A stretch of DNA of 64,000 nt from Marinobacterium sp. xm-d-530 (lineage in GTDB: Bacteria; Pseudomonadota; Gammaproteobacteria; Pseudomonadales; Balneatricaceae). Position numbers and translations under genes: made by a program. This document shows, piece by piece, positions 9,233 through 19,918 of the stretch. The notes beneath the pieces are model-generated. The model had not been told where the DNA came from. It was given only the letters and a program-made list of their open reading frames with translations, and ran no database searches. The stretch is taken from the NCBI RefSeq assembly GCF_013283365.1, contig NZ_WBYM01000004.1:281180-345179 (forward strand). Reading direction: 5' to 3'. The stretch's first letter is position 1; each line of letters opens with the position of its first letter.

Positions 9233-10132
9233 ATGACCGCCTCAACGAGCATGAATCCCATTCCCCAGTTTGGGCTCTACGGTGAATCCAATATTGATGA
9301 TCCGGTGTTTGTGCATGTTGAGAACATAGCCAGTCGCAGTCGCGATAATGGTTGGTCTATTCAACCACACCGACATGGACGAATGTTCCAAATCATTTTT
9401 GTCTTTGATGGCATGGCTGACGTCACTATCGATGATCATAATCACTCTTTGACAGGCCCCTTTGCGATTTCATTGCCTGCCGGTGTTGTACATGGCTTTC
9501 GATTCTCGCCCGAAACTGAGGGTGTCGTGCTGACATTGGCAGAACCGCTGTTGACCAACGAGTCCTATGAGCGTTGTGAACCCTATTTTGGTTCCCTGTT
9601 TGCTGGTGCATCGGTGATCTCTCTAGTCGGTCAAGAGCGCATTGTTCAGGAGATTCAGGGTTACTTAGGCATGATCGAGCGGGAACTGGCCTCTGTCGAT
9701 ATGGGGCACTCATTGGTCTCGGAATGGTTAGCCCGAGCGACGTTGATGCAGCTGCGCCGTTTGCTAGTCACTGATGCTGATAGCGCGCCATCACTTCAAG
9801 CCGCCAAACCGGTAATACGATACCGAAAACTGATCGAACAACACCTCTATGACCACCTGTCGGTAGAGCAGTATGCGTCGTTTATTGGAATATCGGCCGA
9901 TCATCTTAACCGCCTCTGTAAACAGGAGGTGGGTAAAACCGCCAAGGCGATGGTGCAAGAGCGATTGCTGCTGGAAGCCAAGCGTCGTCTGGTGTTCACC
10001 CGCGGTAGTGTCGAAGAGTTGGCCTTTGATCTGGGCTTTAAAGACCCTGCCTACTTCTCGCGTTTCTTCAAGAAACTGACTGATCAAACCCCTGCTGTCT
10101 ACCGTAGTTCTCATAACTACGACTCTAATTAA
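9233..10132 (+). CDS. pobR: AraC/XylS-family regulator, probable PobR-type activator of pobA
   Basis: A 299-residue protein with an N-terminal cupin-like effector domain (H-x-H near PHRHGRMFQI, SLPAGVVHGF) and a C-terminal double helix-turn-helix (about 195-297; VEQYASFIGISADHLNR and VEELAFDLGFKDPAYFSRFFK). AraC-type PobR proteins of pseudomonads sit beside pobA and activate it with 4-hydroxybenzoate. Here the gene is immediately upstream of pobA in the same direction. The ATG at 9233 has little ribosome-site sequence, and ATG 9251 is an alternative start. The activator role is inferred from family and position. Confidence 0.8.
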   Translation: MTASTSMNPIPQFGLYGESNIDDPVFVHVENIASRSRDNGWSIQPHRHGRMFQIIFVFDGMADVTIDDHNHSLTGPFAISLPAGVVHGFRFSPETEGVVLTLAEPLLTNESYERCEPYFGSLFAGASVISLVGQERIVQEIQGYLGMIERELASVDMGHSLVSEWLARATLMQLRRLLVTDADSAPSLQAAKPVIRYRKLIEQHLYDHLSVEQYASFIGISADHLNRLCKQEVGKTAKAMVQERLLLEAKRRLVFTRGSVEELAFDLGFKDPAYFSRFFKKLTDQTPAVYRSSHNYDSN

Positions 10133-10147
10133 GATCGGAAAAGTACT

Positions 10148-10163
10148 ATTAATGATCGTTAAT
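10148..10163. promoter_or_regulatory. Candidate operator upstream of pobA
   Basis: A 16-bp near-palindrome, ATTAATGATCGTTAAT, matches at 7 of 8 pairs. It lies about 70 bp before the pobA ATG and is a plausible protein-binding site. Which regulator would use it is not shown. Confidence 0.35.
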
Positions 10164-10203
10164 GGCCCTGTTGGGAGCAGAGCCGTCGGTCCATTATGTT
10201 TGA

Positions 10204-11454
<1,251 letters not shown>

Positions 11455-11472
11455 TTTTACGCATCTGCTAAT

Positions 11473-11510
11473 AACGCCAGGCTGCTTAGTTGCAGCCTGG
11501 CGTTTTTATT
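11473..11510. terminator. Bidirectional terminator between pobA and the MFS gene
   Basis: A 13-bp perfect stem (AACGCCAGGCTGC / GCAGCCTGGCGTT, 6-base loop) ends in a T-rich run. It separates two convergent genes. Confidence 0.9.
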
Positions 11511-11517
11511 TGGTCAT

Positions 11518-12702
11518 TCACTTCAGGTTATAGCCAATCTTATGCAAAAACATCATACCTGCAATCATCACAACCAATGCACCGATGAGTGCTCCAAGGT
11601 AGGAGCCGGATAGGTCTGCAACATAACCGGCAAAAATCGGTGCAACGATCTGAGCAACCCCAAAGCTGATGGTCAGTTTTGCCATCGCTTTCGCTGGGTT
11701 GTAGGGGAATGCACGTCCGACAATAGCTAAGGTTAAGCTGACGATTCCGGCAAAGGTGCCTCCCCAACAAGCGGCGGCAATGAAACTGGCCAAGCTGTGG
11801 TCGGTCACAAGCGGCAAGATAAACGAAACGATTTGAATGATGTAGGCCAATTGCAGGGCTTGTATCTGTCCGATGCGGTTAGCTACCTTGTCCCAGATCA
11901 GTGCCGACGGCGCCGCACAAAGTCCCACGATGACCCACACCCAACCACCTTTGCCGGCTAACTGAGGGGTGTTCTGTAGTATGTCGATAATGAACGTAGC
12001 ACTAATGACGTAACCGACACCGGCACAAAAATAGGTGGCGATCAGTAGATTCATGAACCGCGAATCGGGCTCTTCAACAGCACTGGCGGTGTTGGCTTCA
12101 AACTTCGGTGGGTAGGGCATCCAGAGCCAGGCAGGGATAAGAAAGAGGGCGCCCATCAATGCAAGATCCTGCCACTGTTGATCCCAGCTTAGATCGGCCG
12201 AAAATAGGGCGGTGATCAGCCCAGTAAAGACAATGCCGATACCCATGCCGATGAAATGGACCCCTAGTTGCGGCTTGAAATGATTGGCGCGCAACCAGTT
12301 GATGACCAGTCCAGAGGCGAGTAGCAGCCCCGCGGTACTGGAGATGCCAGAGAGAAATCTGAGTATTGACCAGAGCAGGTGATCCTCAGTAAGGCCAGTG
12401 CCAAAGGTGGTGACCGTCGCTAGAATCAGATAAAAACGGTAGAGGTGAAATTTTGCTGACAGCTCTTTGATATTCGCCGCCAAGATGGCCCCAACGAGAT
12501 AGCCGATGTAGTTGTAGGTCGCTAACCAGCCTCCCACCAGCTTTGAGAGATCTGTCTGCTCTAACATTTGCGGTAGCAGAGGTGTGTAAGCGAATCGAGC
12601 TATGCCAACCGTCAGGATCATTGAACAGATGCCAGCAAAGATAACCTTGTTGCGCTCACGTGTTAAATGTATGTTTGAATCTGCAGTGTTCACGTCGCTC
12701 AA
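11518..12702 (-). CDS. MFS transporter, YbfB/YjiJ family
   Basis: A 394-residue inner-membrane protein with about 12 hydrophobic segments. The N-terminal pattern GIARFAYTPLLPQML with the following GWLATYNYIGYLVGA is typical of the YbfB/YjiJ family of the major facilitator superfamily. It is convergent with pobA and upstream of nothing else on its strand except a 70-bp gap to the EamA gene. Position next to aromatic catabolism makes an aromatic-acid or metabolite transport role possible, but the substrate cannot be read from the sequence. Confidence 0.8.
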   Translation of the reverse strand: MSDVNTADSNIHLTRERNKVIFAGICSMILTVGIARFAYTPLLPQMLEQTDLSKLVGGWLATYNYIGYLVGAILAANIKELSAKFHLYRFYLILATVTTFGTGLTEDHLLWSILRFLSGISSTAGLLLASGLVINWLRANHFKPQLGVHFIGMGIGIVFTGLITALFSADLSWDQQWQDLALMGALFLIPAWLWMPYPPKFEANTASAVEEPDSRFMNLLIATYFCAGVGYVISATFIIDILQNTPQLAGKGGWVWVIVGLCAAPSALIWDKVANRIGQIQALQLAYIIQIVSFILPLVTDHSLASFIAAACWGGTFAGIVSLTLAIVGRAFPYNPAKAMAKLTISFGVAQIVAPIFAGYVADLSGSYLGALIGALVVMIAGMMFLHKIGYNLK

Positions 12703-12772
12703 TTCCTAAAGTGGTTCGATCACTCTAATGCGAAAAAGTAGATAAATGTATTAAACCTTTAGTGCATCGATT

Positions 12773-13681
12773 TTAAGATGCGGAATGCCCATTCCGTCTT
12801 AGTCGCTTCGATTTACAGAAAACCTTTAACAATAGGTCTGCTCTGGATATGAAAACGGCGAGCAGAATCAAAGTGCAACCGAGTAGTTGCGACGCGGACA
12901 TCGTCTCCTTCAGCCAAATCATACCTAAGATAGCCACCCAAACAGGCTCCAATGTCAGGATCAGAGCACCTCGACTTGCGGGGCCAAGTTTCAGTGAGTA
13001 GGTCTGAACAAAAAAGCGCAGACTGGTCCCAATTAATACACTGGCAAGAAACCAGCCTAGAATCGAGATCTCGGCGTTAATGGTCCAGCTTTCGGTTAAC
13101 AATGAGATCGGTAACAGAACAGCGCCCGCTGTCAGCAGTTGAATCGACGTCAGTGCTCTTAATGGTGTTTTACCGGCGGCGCGACTATTGATGTTTAGGT
13201 AGATTGCAAAGGAGATTGCTGACGCTAAGTAGTACCACTCACCCAAACCAAAGACAAAGTTAGATGTTAAGGTGAGAAAAGCAGCACCGATCACAGCAAC
13301 CGGCACCGCGAACCAGGCAAAACGTGTGGGTTGGTCACCAAATAGTGGCGCCAAAAGAGGTGCAAAAATGGCACCTAAACTGGTCAGAAACGCGCCGATT
13401 CCGATATGAGTTCCGTGGAACAGGCCTAATATCCAAAACCCTAGGCCTGCGGCAAATATCACACCAACCAAGGTCACCCGCGAAAGGTCACGTAAGGTGA
13501 AGAGTAACAACTCACTGCGTGCGAACAGGGCAATCAGGAGCCCCGCCAACATAAATCGACAGCCCATGAATAGAATGGGTTCAAGACCTAGCAGAACCTC
13601 TTTAGAGAATATCCAGCTAATGGCAGCTAACAGGGAGGCCAGCAGCATGAGTAGGTCAGATTTAAGGTATTGAGGGTTCAA
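12773..13681 (-). CDS. DMT-superfamily transporter (EamA type)
   Basis: A 302-residue protein with ten predicted membrane segments arranged as two EamA repeats (about 10-140 and 150-285). The second repeat contains the characteristic ILTLEPVWVAILGMIWLKE segment. EamA proteins export amino acids or other metabolites across the inner membrane; the substrate is unknown. The gene is followed by a 70-bp gap to the MFS gene on the same strand and preceded by the mmsA terminator, so it probably has its own promoter. Confidence 0.85.
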   Translation of the reverse strand: MNPQYLKSDLLMLLASLLAAISWIFSKEVLLGLEPILFMGCRFMLAGLLIALFARSELLLFTLRDLSRVTLVGVIFAAGLGFWILGLFHGTHIGIGAFLTSLGAIFAPLLAPLFGDQPTRFAWFAVPVAVIGAAFLTLTSNFVFGLGEWYYLASAISFAIYLNINSRAAGKTPLRALTSIQLLTAGAVLLPISLLTESWTINAEISILGWFLASVLIGTSLRFFVQTYSLKLGPASRGALILTLEPVWVAILGMIWLKETMSASQLLGCTLILLAVFISRADLLLKVFCKSKRLRRNGHSAS

Positions 13682-13718
13682 TGTGTGATCTCGTAAGGTT
13701 GAGTGGATAGCATAAACA

Positions 13719-13746
13719 AAAAAGACGACCCAAGGGTCGTCTTTTT
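13719..13746. terminator. Terminator downstream of mmsA
   Basis: A 13-bp symmetrical stem (AAAAAGACGACCC / GGGTCGTCTTTTT, AA loop) carries an A tract on one side and a T tract on the other, so it can act on both strands. It lies 15 bp after the mmsA stop. Confidence 0.85.
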
Positions 13747-13761
13747 GTTGCTCAATGAAGA

Positions 13762-15261
13762 TTACTTCATTGTTGGCATTGTGAACTCTGGACCAGCACT
13801 TAGACCGGTTGGCCAGCGAGCTGTGATTGTCTTCATGCGAGTGTAGAAGCGAACGCCGTCTGGACCGTGCATGTGCAGTGGACCGAATAGCGAACGTTTC
13901 CAGCCACCGAAGCTGTGGAATGCCATAGGTACTGGGATTGGCACGTTGACACCGACCATGCCCACTTGTACGTTTTCACAGAAGTTACGAGCCGTGTCAC
14001 CGTCACGTGTGAAGATGGCCGTGCCGTTACCGTATTCGTGCTCGTTGATTAGGTTTAGCGCTTCTTCGTAGCTGTTAACACGAACAACCGCTAGCACCGG
14101 ACCGAAGATCTCTTCGTTGTAGATGCGCATGCCAGGCTTAACGTTATCGAAAAGAGTTGGGCCAACAAAGTAGCCGTTGTCGTGATCAACCACTTTGAAG
14201 TTACGGCCATCAACAACCAATGTTGCACCTTCTTCAACACCTGAATCGATGTAACCCAATACTTTGTCAGCGTGTACACGGCTCACTAGAGGACCCATGT
14301 GTGGCTCTGGAGTCGACATACCGTTGCCTACAGACATCTTCTCGATCTCTGCAGTCATATCTTTGATAAGGTGATCAGCAACTGCGTCACCTACACAGAC
14401 CGCGACAGAGATCGCCATACAACGCTCGCCGGCAGAACCGTAAGCAGCGCCCATTAGAGAGCTAACCACCTGTGATGGCTCAGCATCTGGCATTACGATT
14501 ATGTGGTTTTTAGCACCGCCCAGTGCTTGTACACGTTTGCCGTGCGCGCTTGCAGTAGAGTAGATGTACTCAGCGATTGGAGTAGAACCAACGAAGCTGA
14601 CAGCCTGAATGCGCTCATCTGTTAGAAGCACGTCGACTGCTTCTTTGTCACCGTTAACGATGTTGAATACACCATCTGGAAGACCCGCTTCAGTTAGAAG
14701 CTCAGCTAGACGCATAGTCGTTGATGGATCTTTCTCAGATGGCTTCATTACGAAGGTGTTACCGCAGGCAATTGCTACTGGGAACATCCACATTGGAACC
14801 ATTGCTGGGAAGTTGAATGGGCTGATACCCGCACACACACCCATAGGCATCATCTGACTGTAGCTGTCTACGCCACGGCCAACGTTTAGGCTGTGCTCGC
14901 CTTTCTGAAGGTGAGGGATACCACAAGCAAACTCAACAACTTCAAGACCACGAGTTAGTTCGCCTTTCGCGTCAGAGAAGACTTTACCGTGCTCAGAAGT
15001 AATTAGCTCAGCAAGTTCATCAGCGTTAGCTTCTACTAGCTCTTTAAACTTAAACATGACGCGAGCGCGCTGAAGTGGAGTCACTTTGCTCCAAGTTTTA
15101 AAAGCTTCTTGTGCATTGGCAATCGCTGCACGAGTCTCATCTGCAGTTGAAAGCGCAACCTCTTTAGTTTGTGCGCCAGTCGCAGGGTTGTAGACAGGTG
15201 CTGTACGACCTGAGTTTGAAGCGACGTGCTGGCCGCCGATGTAGTTACCTACGATAGACAT
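13762..15261 (-). CDS. mmsA: CoA-acylating methylmalonate-semialdehyde dehydrogenase
   Basis: A 499-residue aldehyde dehydrogenase that oxidises (methyl)malonate semialdehyde with NAD and CoA to propionyl- or acetyl-CoA, a step of valine, thymine and inositol breakdown. The catalytic Cys281 lies in GSAGERCMAIS, and the NAD-binding ISPFNFPAMVPMWMFP segment is at about 146-161. Unlike ordinary aldehyde dehydrogenases it lacks the general-base Glu motif, and the segment QALGGAKNHIIVMPDA is typical of MmsA. No mmsB dehydrogenase adjoins. A divergent LysR gene is a likely regulator. Confidence 0.93.
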   Translation of the reverse strand: MSIVGNYIGGQHVASNSGRTAPVYNPATGAQTKEVALSTADETRAAIANAQEAFKTWSKVTPLQRARVMFKFKELVEANADELAELITSEHGKVFSDAKGELTRGLEVVEFACGIPHLQKGEHSLNVGRGVDSYSQMMPMGVCAGISPFNFPAMVPMWMFPVAIACGNTFVMKPSEKDPSTTMRLAELLTEAGLPDGVFNIVNGDKEAVDVLLTDERIQAVSFVGSTPIAEYIYSTASAHGKRVQALGGAKNHIIVMPDAEPSQVVSSLMGAAYGSAGERCMAISVAVCVGDAVADHLIKDMTAEIEKMSVGNGMSTPEPHMGPLVSRVHADKVLGYIDSGVEEGATLVVDGRNFKVVDHDNGYFVGPTLFDNVKPGMRIYNEEIFGPVLAVVRVNSYEEALNLINEHEYGNGTAIFTRDGDTARNFCENVQVGMVGVNVPIPVPMAFHSFGGWKRSLFGPLHMHGPDGVRFYTRMKTITARWPTGLSAGPEFTMPTMK

Positions 15262-15306
15262 AGAACTTCTCCTTTATTGGTATGGAGTTATTAGACATCA
15301 TCATAT

Positions 15307-15355
15307 TTGTTGTAACAATATAAAATAATCACTGTATGATATATCAAAATTGATA
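15307..15355. promoter_or_regulatory. Two palindromes in the mmsA/lysR intergenic region
   Basis: TTGTTGTAACAA (15307-15318) and TATCAAAATTGATA (15342-15355) are perfect inverted repeats in the 111-bp divergent region. A LysR-type protein commonly binds such sites, and the second overlaps the likely lysR promoter area. Binding is inferred. Confidence 0.45.
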
Positions 15356-15372
15356 GATCAATTGGGTGGGTT

Positions 15373-16251
15373 ATGCGTAGTTCAACATTTAACTGGGAAG
15401 ATGCTCGTTACTTTCTTGCCGTTGCTAGGGCAGGGCAGATGGGAAAGGCGGCTGAGAACCTAAATATCTCGACGATTACACTGTCTCGTCACCTCTCTTA
15501 TTTGCAACAGAGGACTGGAACTCCGCTCTTTATCCGCCTGAGTAAAGGACTGAAACTGACCGACGAAGGCGTGCGTTTGATGCATTACCTCGAGCGTGCA
15601 GAGGCCGAAATAGAAGCAGCCGGCGAAATCTTTGGTAGTGATAGCAGCTCCGTCAGTGGCACTGTGCGTGTCGCAGCGCCAGAGGGGTTTGCGCTGCGCG
15701 TGCTGACACCGCAGTTGTCATCTTTTCTTCAGGATAACCCAGATCTAAATATAGAAATTGTTCCTCAGTCACGCGGCTTTTCGTTATCAAGGCGTGAAGC
15801 CGATATTGCGGTGATGGTGGGTAAACCAACCGAACCCAAGCTGGACTCTATCTGCATAGGTAGCTATAGCCTTGGTCTCTATGCATCTCAACAATATATT
15901 GATCAATACGGTATGCCGGACTCTATTGAGGATTTATCGGAGCATCGTTTGATCGGTTATGTGGAAGACCTTCTTTTTTCGGACAAACTCAATACACCTC
16001 GCTCTGTATGGCCTCAGTGGCAATCACAAACAGCAATCTACTCTCCTATTGGTCAGGTTGAAGCAGTTAAAGCTGGTTTAGGTATCGGTATGCTGCACAG
16101 GTTTCTACTAAGAGAGAGTGATCAACTGGTACGTTTGATCCCTGAGATTGAGGTACAAAGAGAGTTTTATCTTGTCTATCACCAGAGTACCGAGAAGGTA
16201 CCTCGAATCGGTGCTACCCTCGAATTTATGAAGGGACTAAAAGCTGAGTAG
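15373..16251 (+). CDS. LysR-family transcriptional regulator
   Basis: A 292-residue protein with the LysR winged helix-turn-helix at residues 8-65 (FNWEDARYFLAVARAGQMGKAAENL, then STITLSRHLSYLQQRTG). The C-terminal effector domain (about 95-288) is the type-2 periplasmic-binding fold. The domain is of the subgroup beginning 'NWxDxRYFLAVA', which lacks the usual 'F.AVAE.GSFT'. It is divergent from mmsA, which it may control, and overlaps the next gene by one base, so the two are co-transcribed. Confidence 0.87.
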   Translation: MRSSTFNWEDARYFLAVARAGQMGKAAENLNISTITLSRHLSYLQQRTGTPLFIRLSKGLKLTDEGVRLMHYLERAEAEIEAAGEIFGSDSSSVSGTVRVAAPEGFALRVLTPQLSSFLQDNPDLNIEIVPQSRGFSLSRREADIAVMVGKPTEPKLDSICIGSYSLGLYASQQYIDQYGMPDSIEDLSEHRLIGYVEDLLFSDKLNTPRSVWPQWQSQTAIYSPIGQVEAVKAGLGIGMLHRFLLRESDQLVRLIPEIEVQREFYLVYHQSTEKVPRIGATLEFMKGLKAE

Positions 16252-17198
16252 TGTCTATGAATGATGTGATGATTTTAGGAGCTGGCGCACTGGGTGCATA
16301 TGTCGGTGGGTGCATTGCTGAGGCGGGTTACAGTGTACAACTGGTCAATCGCTCAAGCAGTAATGCTGAAGTGGTAAACGCTCAGGGGCTCAAAGTTGAA
16401 ACCAGTGATGATACCTTTGTTGTTCACCCAAGTGCGGTGCAGTTAGAGCACGCGTGCGATGCTCGTTTTGTACTGCTGTTCACTAAAACCTACCAAAGTG
16501 TAGAGGCTATCAAGGCCATTGAACCAAAACTATCACCTTCATCGATCATAGTAACGCTTCAAAACGGTTTGGGTAATGGTCTGCGAATCGCTGAACATGT
16601 TAAACAGTCTGTGATTCATGGCGTTACGATGATTCCCGCAACTCAGGTTGAGCCTGGCTTTGTTCGCTCGCACGGGTTTAGCGATACTTGGTTTGGCCCA
16701 CTCAATCCCAGTGATCAACATGCGCTTTCAGCAGCGATTGAGTTGGAGAAAATACTCACAGAGGCAGGTATTACCGCTGCCAATGTCGATCAGCCACTGA
16801 ACAAGATCTGGCAGAAAGCCTGCTTTAATGTCGCTATGAACGGAGTTTGTGCCTTAACAGATGCCGGCCCAGGCATTGTTAATGACACTGAGGCGTTGAA
16901 GCGGGAAGCTCACGCGTTGGCTGATGAGGCTGTCAGTGTCGCGAACGCAATGGATGCGATTGTGGATACAGAGGCGCTGCATAACCTAATCAACTTCGCC
17001 TGTGCCGAACACCGCTTTCATCAGCCCTCGATGTTGCAAGACGTGCGGGCGGGGCGCTTAACAGAGGTCGATTCGTTGAATGGATTTGTTGTTGAACAAG
17101 CGAAACGCTTGGGTGTTTCGGTTCCCAAAAATGAGCTGATGACGGCACTCATATTGGCACGCCAGGTTTCACCTAAGTTCTGGTCAGGAGTGAAGTAA
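16251..17198 (+). CDS. Ketopantoate reductase family protein (2-dehydropantoate 2-reductase-like)
   Basis: A 315-residue NAD(P)-dependent reductase. The N-terminal Rossmann motif GAGALGAYVGG is at about 10-20, and the ApbA/PanE C-terminal helical domain contains the catalytic-Lys region NKIWQKACFNVAMN near 185-195. PanE makes pantoate for coenzyme A, but the family also contains catabolic members. Starting directly after a LysR gene beside mmsA, it may not be the biosynthetic PanE. The first codon is GTG 16251, overlapping the lysR stop; ATG 16257 is an alternative. Confidence 0.8.
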   Translation: MSMNDVMILGAGALGAYVGGCIAEAGYSVQLVNRSSSNAEVVNAQGLKVETSDDTFVVHPSAVQLEHACDARFVLLFTKTYQSVEAIKAIEPKLSPSSIIVTLQNGLGNGLRIAEHVKQSVIHGVTMIPATQVEPGFVRSHGFSDTWFGPLNPSDQHALSAAIELEKILTEAGITAANVDQPLNKIWQKACFNVAMNGVCALTDAGPGIVNDTEALKREAHALADEAVSVANAMDAIVDTEALHNLINFACAEHRFHQPSMLQDVRAGRLTEVDSLNGFVVEQAKRLGVSVPKNELMTALILARQVSPKFWSGVK

Positions 17199-17206
17199 CT
17201 GAGTGG

Positions 17207-17398
17207 CTACAACTCTTTAGGAAAGGTGTGAATTAATCGCCAATAGGTATACCCAAACAGACCCGTAGCAAGAATCGACCAGAATGGGGCAGCACCCCAA
17301 AGGAACCACTCAGCTGCAGCCCAAAGTCCTGTAAATATGACAGTACCATAGCGGCGCGCTTTGGGTTTGAAAAAAGCTAGGTCATCATCGCGAATCAC
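17207..17398 (-). CDS. Small two-helix membrane protein, unknown function
   Basis: A 63-residue protein with a charged N-terminus (MIRDDDLAFFKPKARRYG) and two hydrophobic stretches (about 18-33 and 38-52) rich in Trp and Phe. The GTG start has AAGGA eight bases upstream, which supports real translation. It is convergent with the panE-like gene (8 bp gap) and divergent from purU. I do not recognise the family. The amount of aromatic residues suggests an inner-membrane location. Confidence 0.6.
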   Translation of the reverse strand: MIRDDDLAFFKPKARRYGTVIFTGLWAAAEWFLWGAAPFWSILATGLFGYTYWRLIHTFPKEL

Positions 17399-17503
17399 AA
17401 TTTGTATCCTTAGGTGGATTGCATATAAAAACGAAGCGTTTATTCTAAACGCATATTAGATATTCGAGCTAATTAAGTTCGATCTGCACAATTAGGAAAC
17501 AGC

Positions 17504-18373
17504 GTGTCTACGTCACATCATTATACACTCAAGGTTGAGTGTCCCGGCCGTACTGGATTGGTGGCCGCAATCACTACATTTTTAGCGAATCGTGATTTTT
17601 TCATTGTCGAAATGAAGCAGTTTGATGACGAAGTGTCGGGTCGTTTTTTCAGCCGTTTAGAGTTTACAACTCATACACCATTGGATTTAGACCTGATAGC
17701 AAAAGAGTTTAATCGCGAAGTTGCTGATGCGTTAGAGATGAACGCTCAGTGGCGCAGTGCTAAAGCGCCCATGAAAACGCTGATACTGGTCTCACAACAT
17801 GATCACTGCTTGATGGAGCTGCTCTACCAGCAGAAACGAGGTGAGCTCAATATTGAAGTGACAGGCATTCTGTCGAACCACCCAGACCTTGAGCCTGTCG
17901 CCAATTTCTACGGCTTAGACTTTGAGTTGTTGCCTAGCCTGGAGACAAAACTTGAGACCAAAGCTGCTCGTGAAAAGCGCATTCTTCAAGCGTTCAAAGA
18001 GACAGGTTCTGAGTTGGTGATACTGGCTCGATACATGCAGATTCTGTCGCCTGAGCTCTGTTCGGCGTTGGCTGGGCAGTGCATCAATATACACCACTCA
18101 TTCTTGCCAGGCTTTAAGGGCGCTAGACCCTATTTCCAAGCTTATGATCGCGGTGTTAAACAGATTGGTGCAACCGCTCACTATGTTACTTCTGATCTTG
18201 ATGAAGGTCCGATCATCGAACAAGAGGTGGGACGTGTTGATCACAGTTTCGGCCCTGATGATTTGCGAGACATGGGGCGTAACATGGAGAACCTGGCGTT
18301 ATCCAAAGCCGTGCGTGCTCACACCGAACAGCGCGTCTTTGTGAATGGCCTTAAGACGGTTGTTCTCTCCTAG
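17504..18373 (+). CDS. purU: Formyltetrahydrofolate deformylase
   Basis: A 289-residue enzyme that hydrolyses 10-formyl-THF to THF and formate, balancing one-carbon pools and feeding purine formylation. An N-terminal ACT domain (about 5-85, starting YTLKVECPGRTGLVAAIT) precedes the formyltransferase domain. The catalytic triad is N195, H197 (INIHHSF) and D233 (LDEGP). The start is GTG 17504. Its TAG stop abuts the stop of the convergent Fe-S photolyase gene with no base between, so no terminator separates them. Confidence 0.95.
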   Translation: MSTSHHYTLKVECPGRTGLVAAITTFLANRDFFIVEMKQFDDEVSGRFFSRLEFTTHTPLDLDLIAKEFNREVADALEMNAQWRSAKAPMKTLILVSQHDHCLMELLYQQKRGELNIEVTGILSNHPDLEPVANFYGLDFELLPSLETKLETKAAREKRILQAFKETGSELVILARYMQILSPELCSALAGQCINIHHSFLPGFKGARPYFQAYDRGVKQIGATAHYVTSDLDEGPIIEQEVGRVDHSFGPDDLRDMGRNMENLALSKAVRAHTEQRVFVNGLKTVVLS

Positions 18374-19918
18374 TTACAGTGCATTTAGGTTCTGCAAATA
18401 GTGCTCGGCTGTTTGCAGAATCTCTGTTTTCTCCTCTTCAGGCTTTTTATCCCAGTTACGATAGACCATCGCGGTGCGTGGGTTGTTGCTGAAACGGCTG
18501 GCGTGGCGATGTTGGAAGTGCCAATAGAGGCTATTGAATGGGCAGCTGTTATCCCCCGAGCGTTGTTTCACATCGTAGTGACACCCTTTGCAGTAGTCGC
18601 TCATTCGATTGATGTACTGGCCTGATCCTGAATAGGGTTTGGAAGCTAGCAAGCCGCCGTCGGCAAACTGACTCATACCGAGGGTGTTGGGCATCTCTAC
18701 CCACTCAATGGCGTCGATGTAGATGCCTAGATACCAGGCATCAACCTGTTTAGGATCAATGCCAGCCATTAAACAGAAGTTCCCTATAACCATCAGTCGC
18801 TGAATGTGGTGCGCGTAGGCGTACTCCAGTGACTGATCAATGCACTGGTGCATGCAGTTCATTTTGGTCTTACCATCCCAGAAAAAGTCGGGGAGATGCC
18901 TATCTGCATTCAGGGCATTCATGCTGGGGTATTCAGGTAGATTGATCCAGTAGATGCCACGAACAAACTCGCGCCAACCTAGAATCTGCCTGACAAAGCC
19001 CTCTATCTGAGCAAGATCGATACGTTCGGGCTGCTCGCGGTATACTTGAATGGCACGCTCAATCACCTGTGCCGGTGAGATCATTTTACAGTTCAAAGCG
19101 AAGGAGATTCGTGAATGGTAGAGACTCCATTTGTGCTCTGAGTTCGCCGTCATCGCATCCTGAAATTTTCCAAACAGAGGAAGGCAGTGAGTGCAGAAAA
19201 ACTCCAGTAACTCCAACGCTTCACTTCGTGTGATTGGCCAGACAAGTTGTGTGCCCATCTCACCAAAGTAGTTGATGCCGTGTCGATCTAAACGGTTTCG
19301 AATATCTTCTGTGTTGTGAGCAAACACCAGTGGTTCTGGAATGTCCGCAAGATCCGCTTTTTTAAACGCTTTTTGGTTCTCGGTATCGTAATTCCAACGA
19401 CCGCCTTCGGGCTCTTTGCCCTGCATAAGGTAGCCATGTTTAACCCGCATGCGCCGGTAGAAGGCCTCCATACGGTGTCCAGTATTAGGTTTAAACTCTT
19501 TGCTGATCGCTTCAAATGGCAGTAGGAAGTGCTCGGTGTCGAACTCACGCAGACCGGTCCCTTCTGGTAGTGATAGGTTGCGACACTGTTCAAGCAGACG
19601 TATCTCATCAGGTCGCTGATACTCAATCTGTGTAAAACCGTGGCGTTTGATCAAATGGTTGATCAATGAGTCTAGGGATTCAAAATCGGCGGTCTCATCA
19701 AGCGTTAAATGAATGACCTGATGACCAGCGCTTTTAAGAGCCTCGGCAAAGCGCTGCATCGCCATAAAAAAAGCGGTGATCTTTTGCAGATGGTGTTTAA
19801 CGTAGTTCTGCTCTTGGTGCAGTTCAGCAATGAGGTAGGTAACTTGGTCTGATTTGTCACGAAACCAGCTGTGTTTGGCGTTGAGTTGGTCGCCGAGTAC
19901 CAGTCTAAGGGTGCTCAT
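18374..19918 (-). CDS. Fe-S bacterial cryptochrome / (6-4) photolyase (PhrB-like)
   Basis: A 514-residue photolyase-superfamily flavoprotein of the prokaryotic Fe-S (FeS-BCP/CryPro) class. Four cysteines, C355, C443, C446 and C459, have the spacing 88/3/13 that I recall for the Fe4S4 ligands of Agrobacterium PhrB. The N-terminus ([10 protein letters not shown]) and the [21 protein letters not shown] segment are typical. Members repair (6-4) photoproducts or act as light sensors. The ATG overlaps the stop of the DUF2256 gene (ATGA), so translation is coupled. It is the last gene of the light-related cluster. Confidence 0.92.
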   Translation of the reverse strand: MSTLRLVLGDQLNAKHSWFRDKSDQVTYLIAELHQEQNYVKHHLQKITAFFMAMQRFAEALKSAGHQVIHLTLDETADFESLDSLINHLIKRHGFTQIEYQRPDEIRLLEQCRNLSLPEGTGLREFDTEHFLLPFEAISKEFKPNTGHRMEAFYRRMRVKHGYLMQGKEPEGGRWNYDTENQKAFKKADLADIPEPLVFAHNTEDIRNRLDRHGINYFGEMGTQLVWPITRSEALELLEFFCTHCLPLFGKFQDAMTANSEHKWSLYHSRISFALNCKMISPAQVIERAIQVYREQPERIDLAQIEGFVRQILGWREFVRGIYWINLPEYPSMNALNADRHLPDFFWDGKTKMNCMHQCIDQSLEYAYAHHIQRLMVIGNFCLMAGIDPKQVDAWYLGIYIDAIEWVEMPNTLGMSQFADGGLLASKPYSGSGQYINRMSDYCKGCHYDVKQRSGDNSCPFNSLYWHFQHRHASRFSNNPRTAMVYRNWDKKPEEEKTEILQTAEHYLQNLNAL

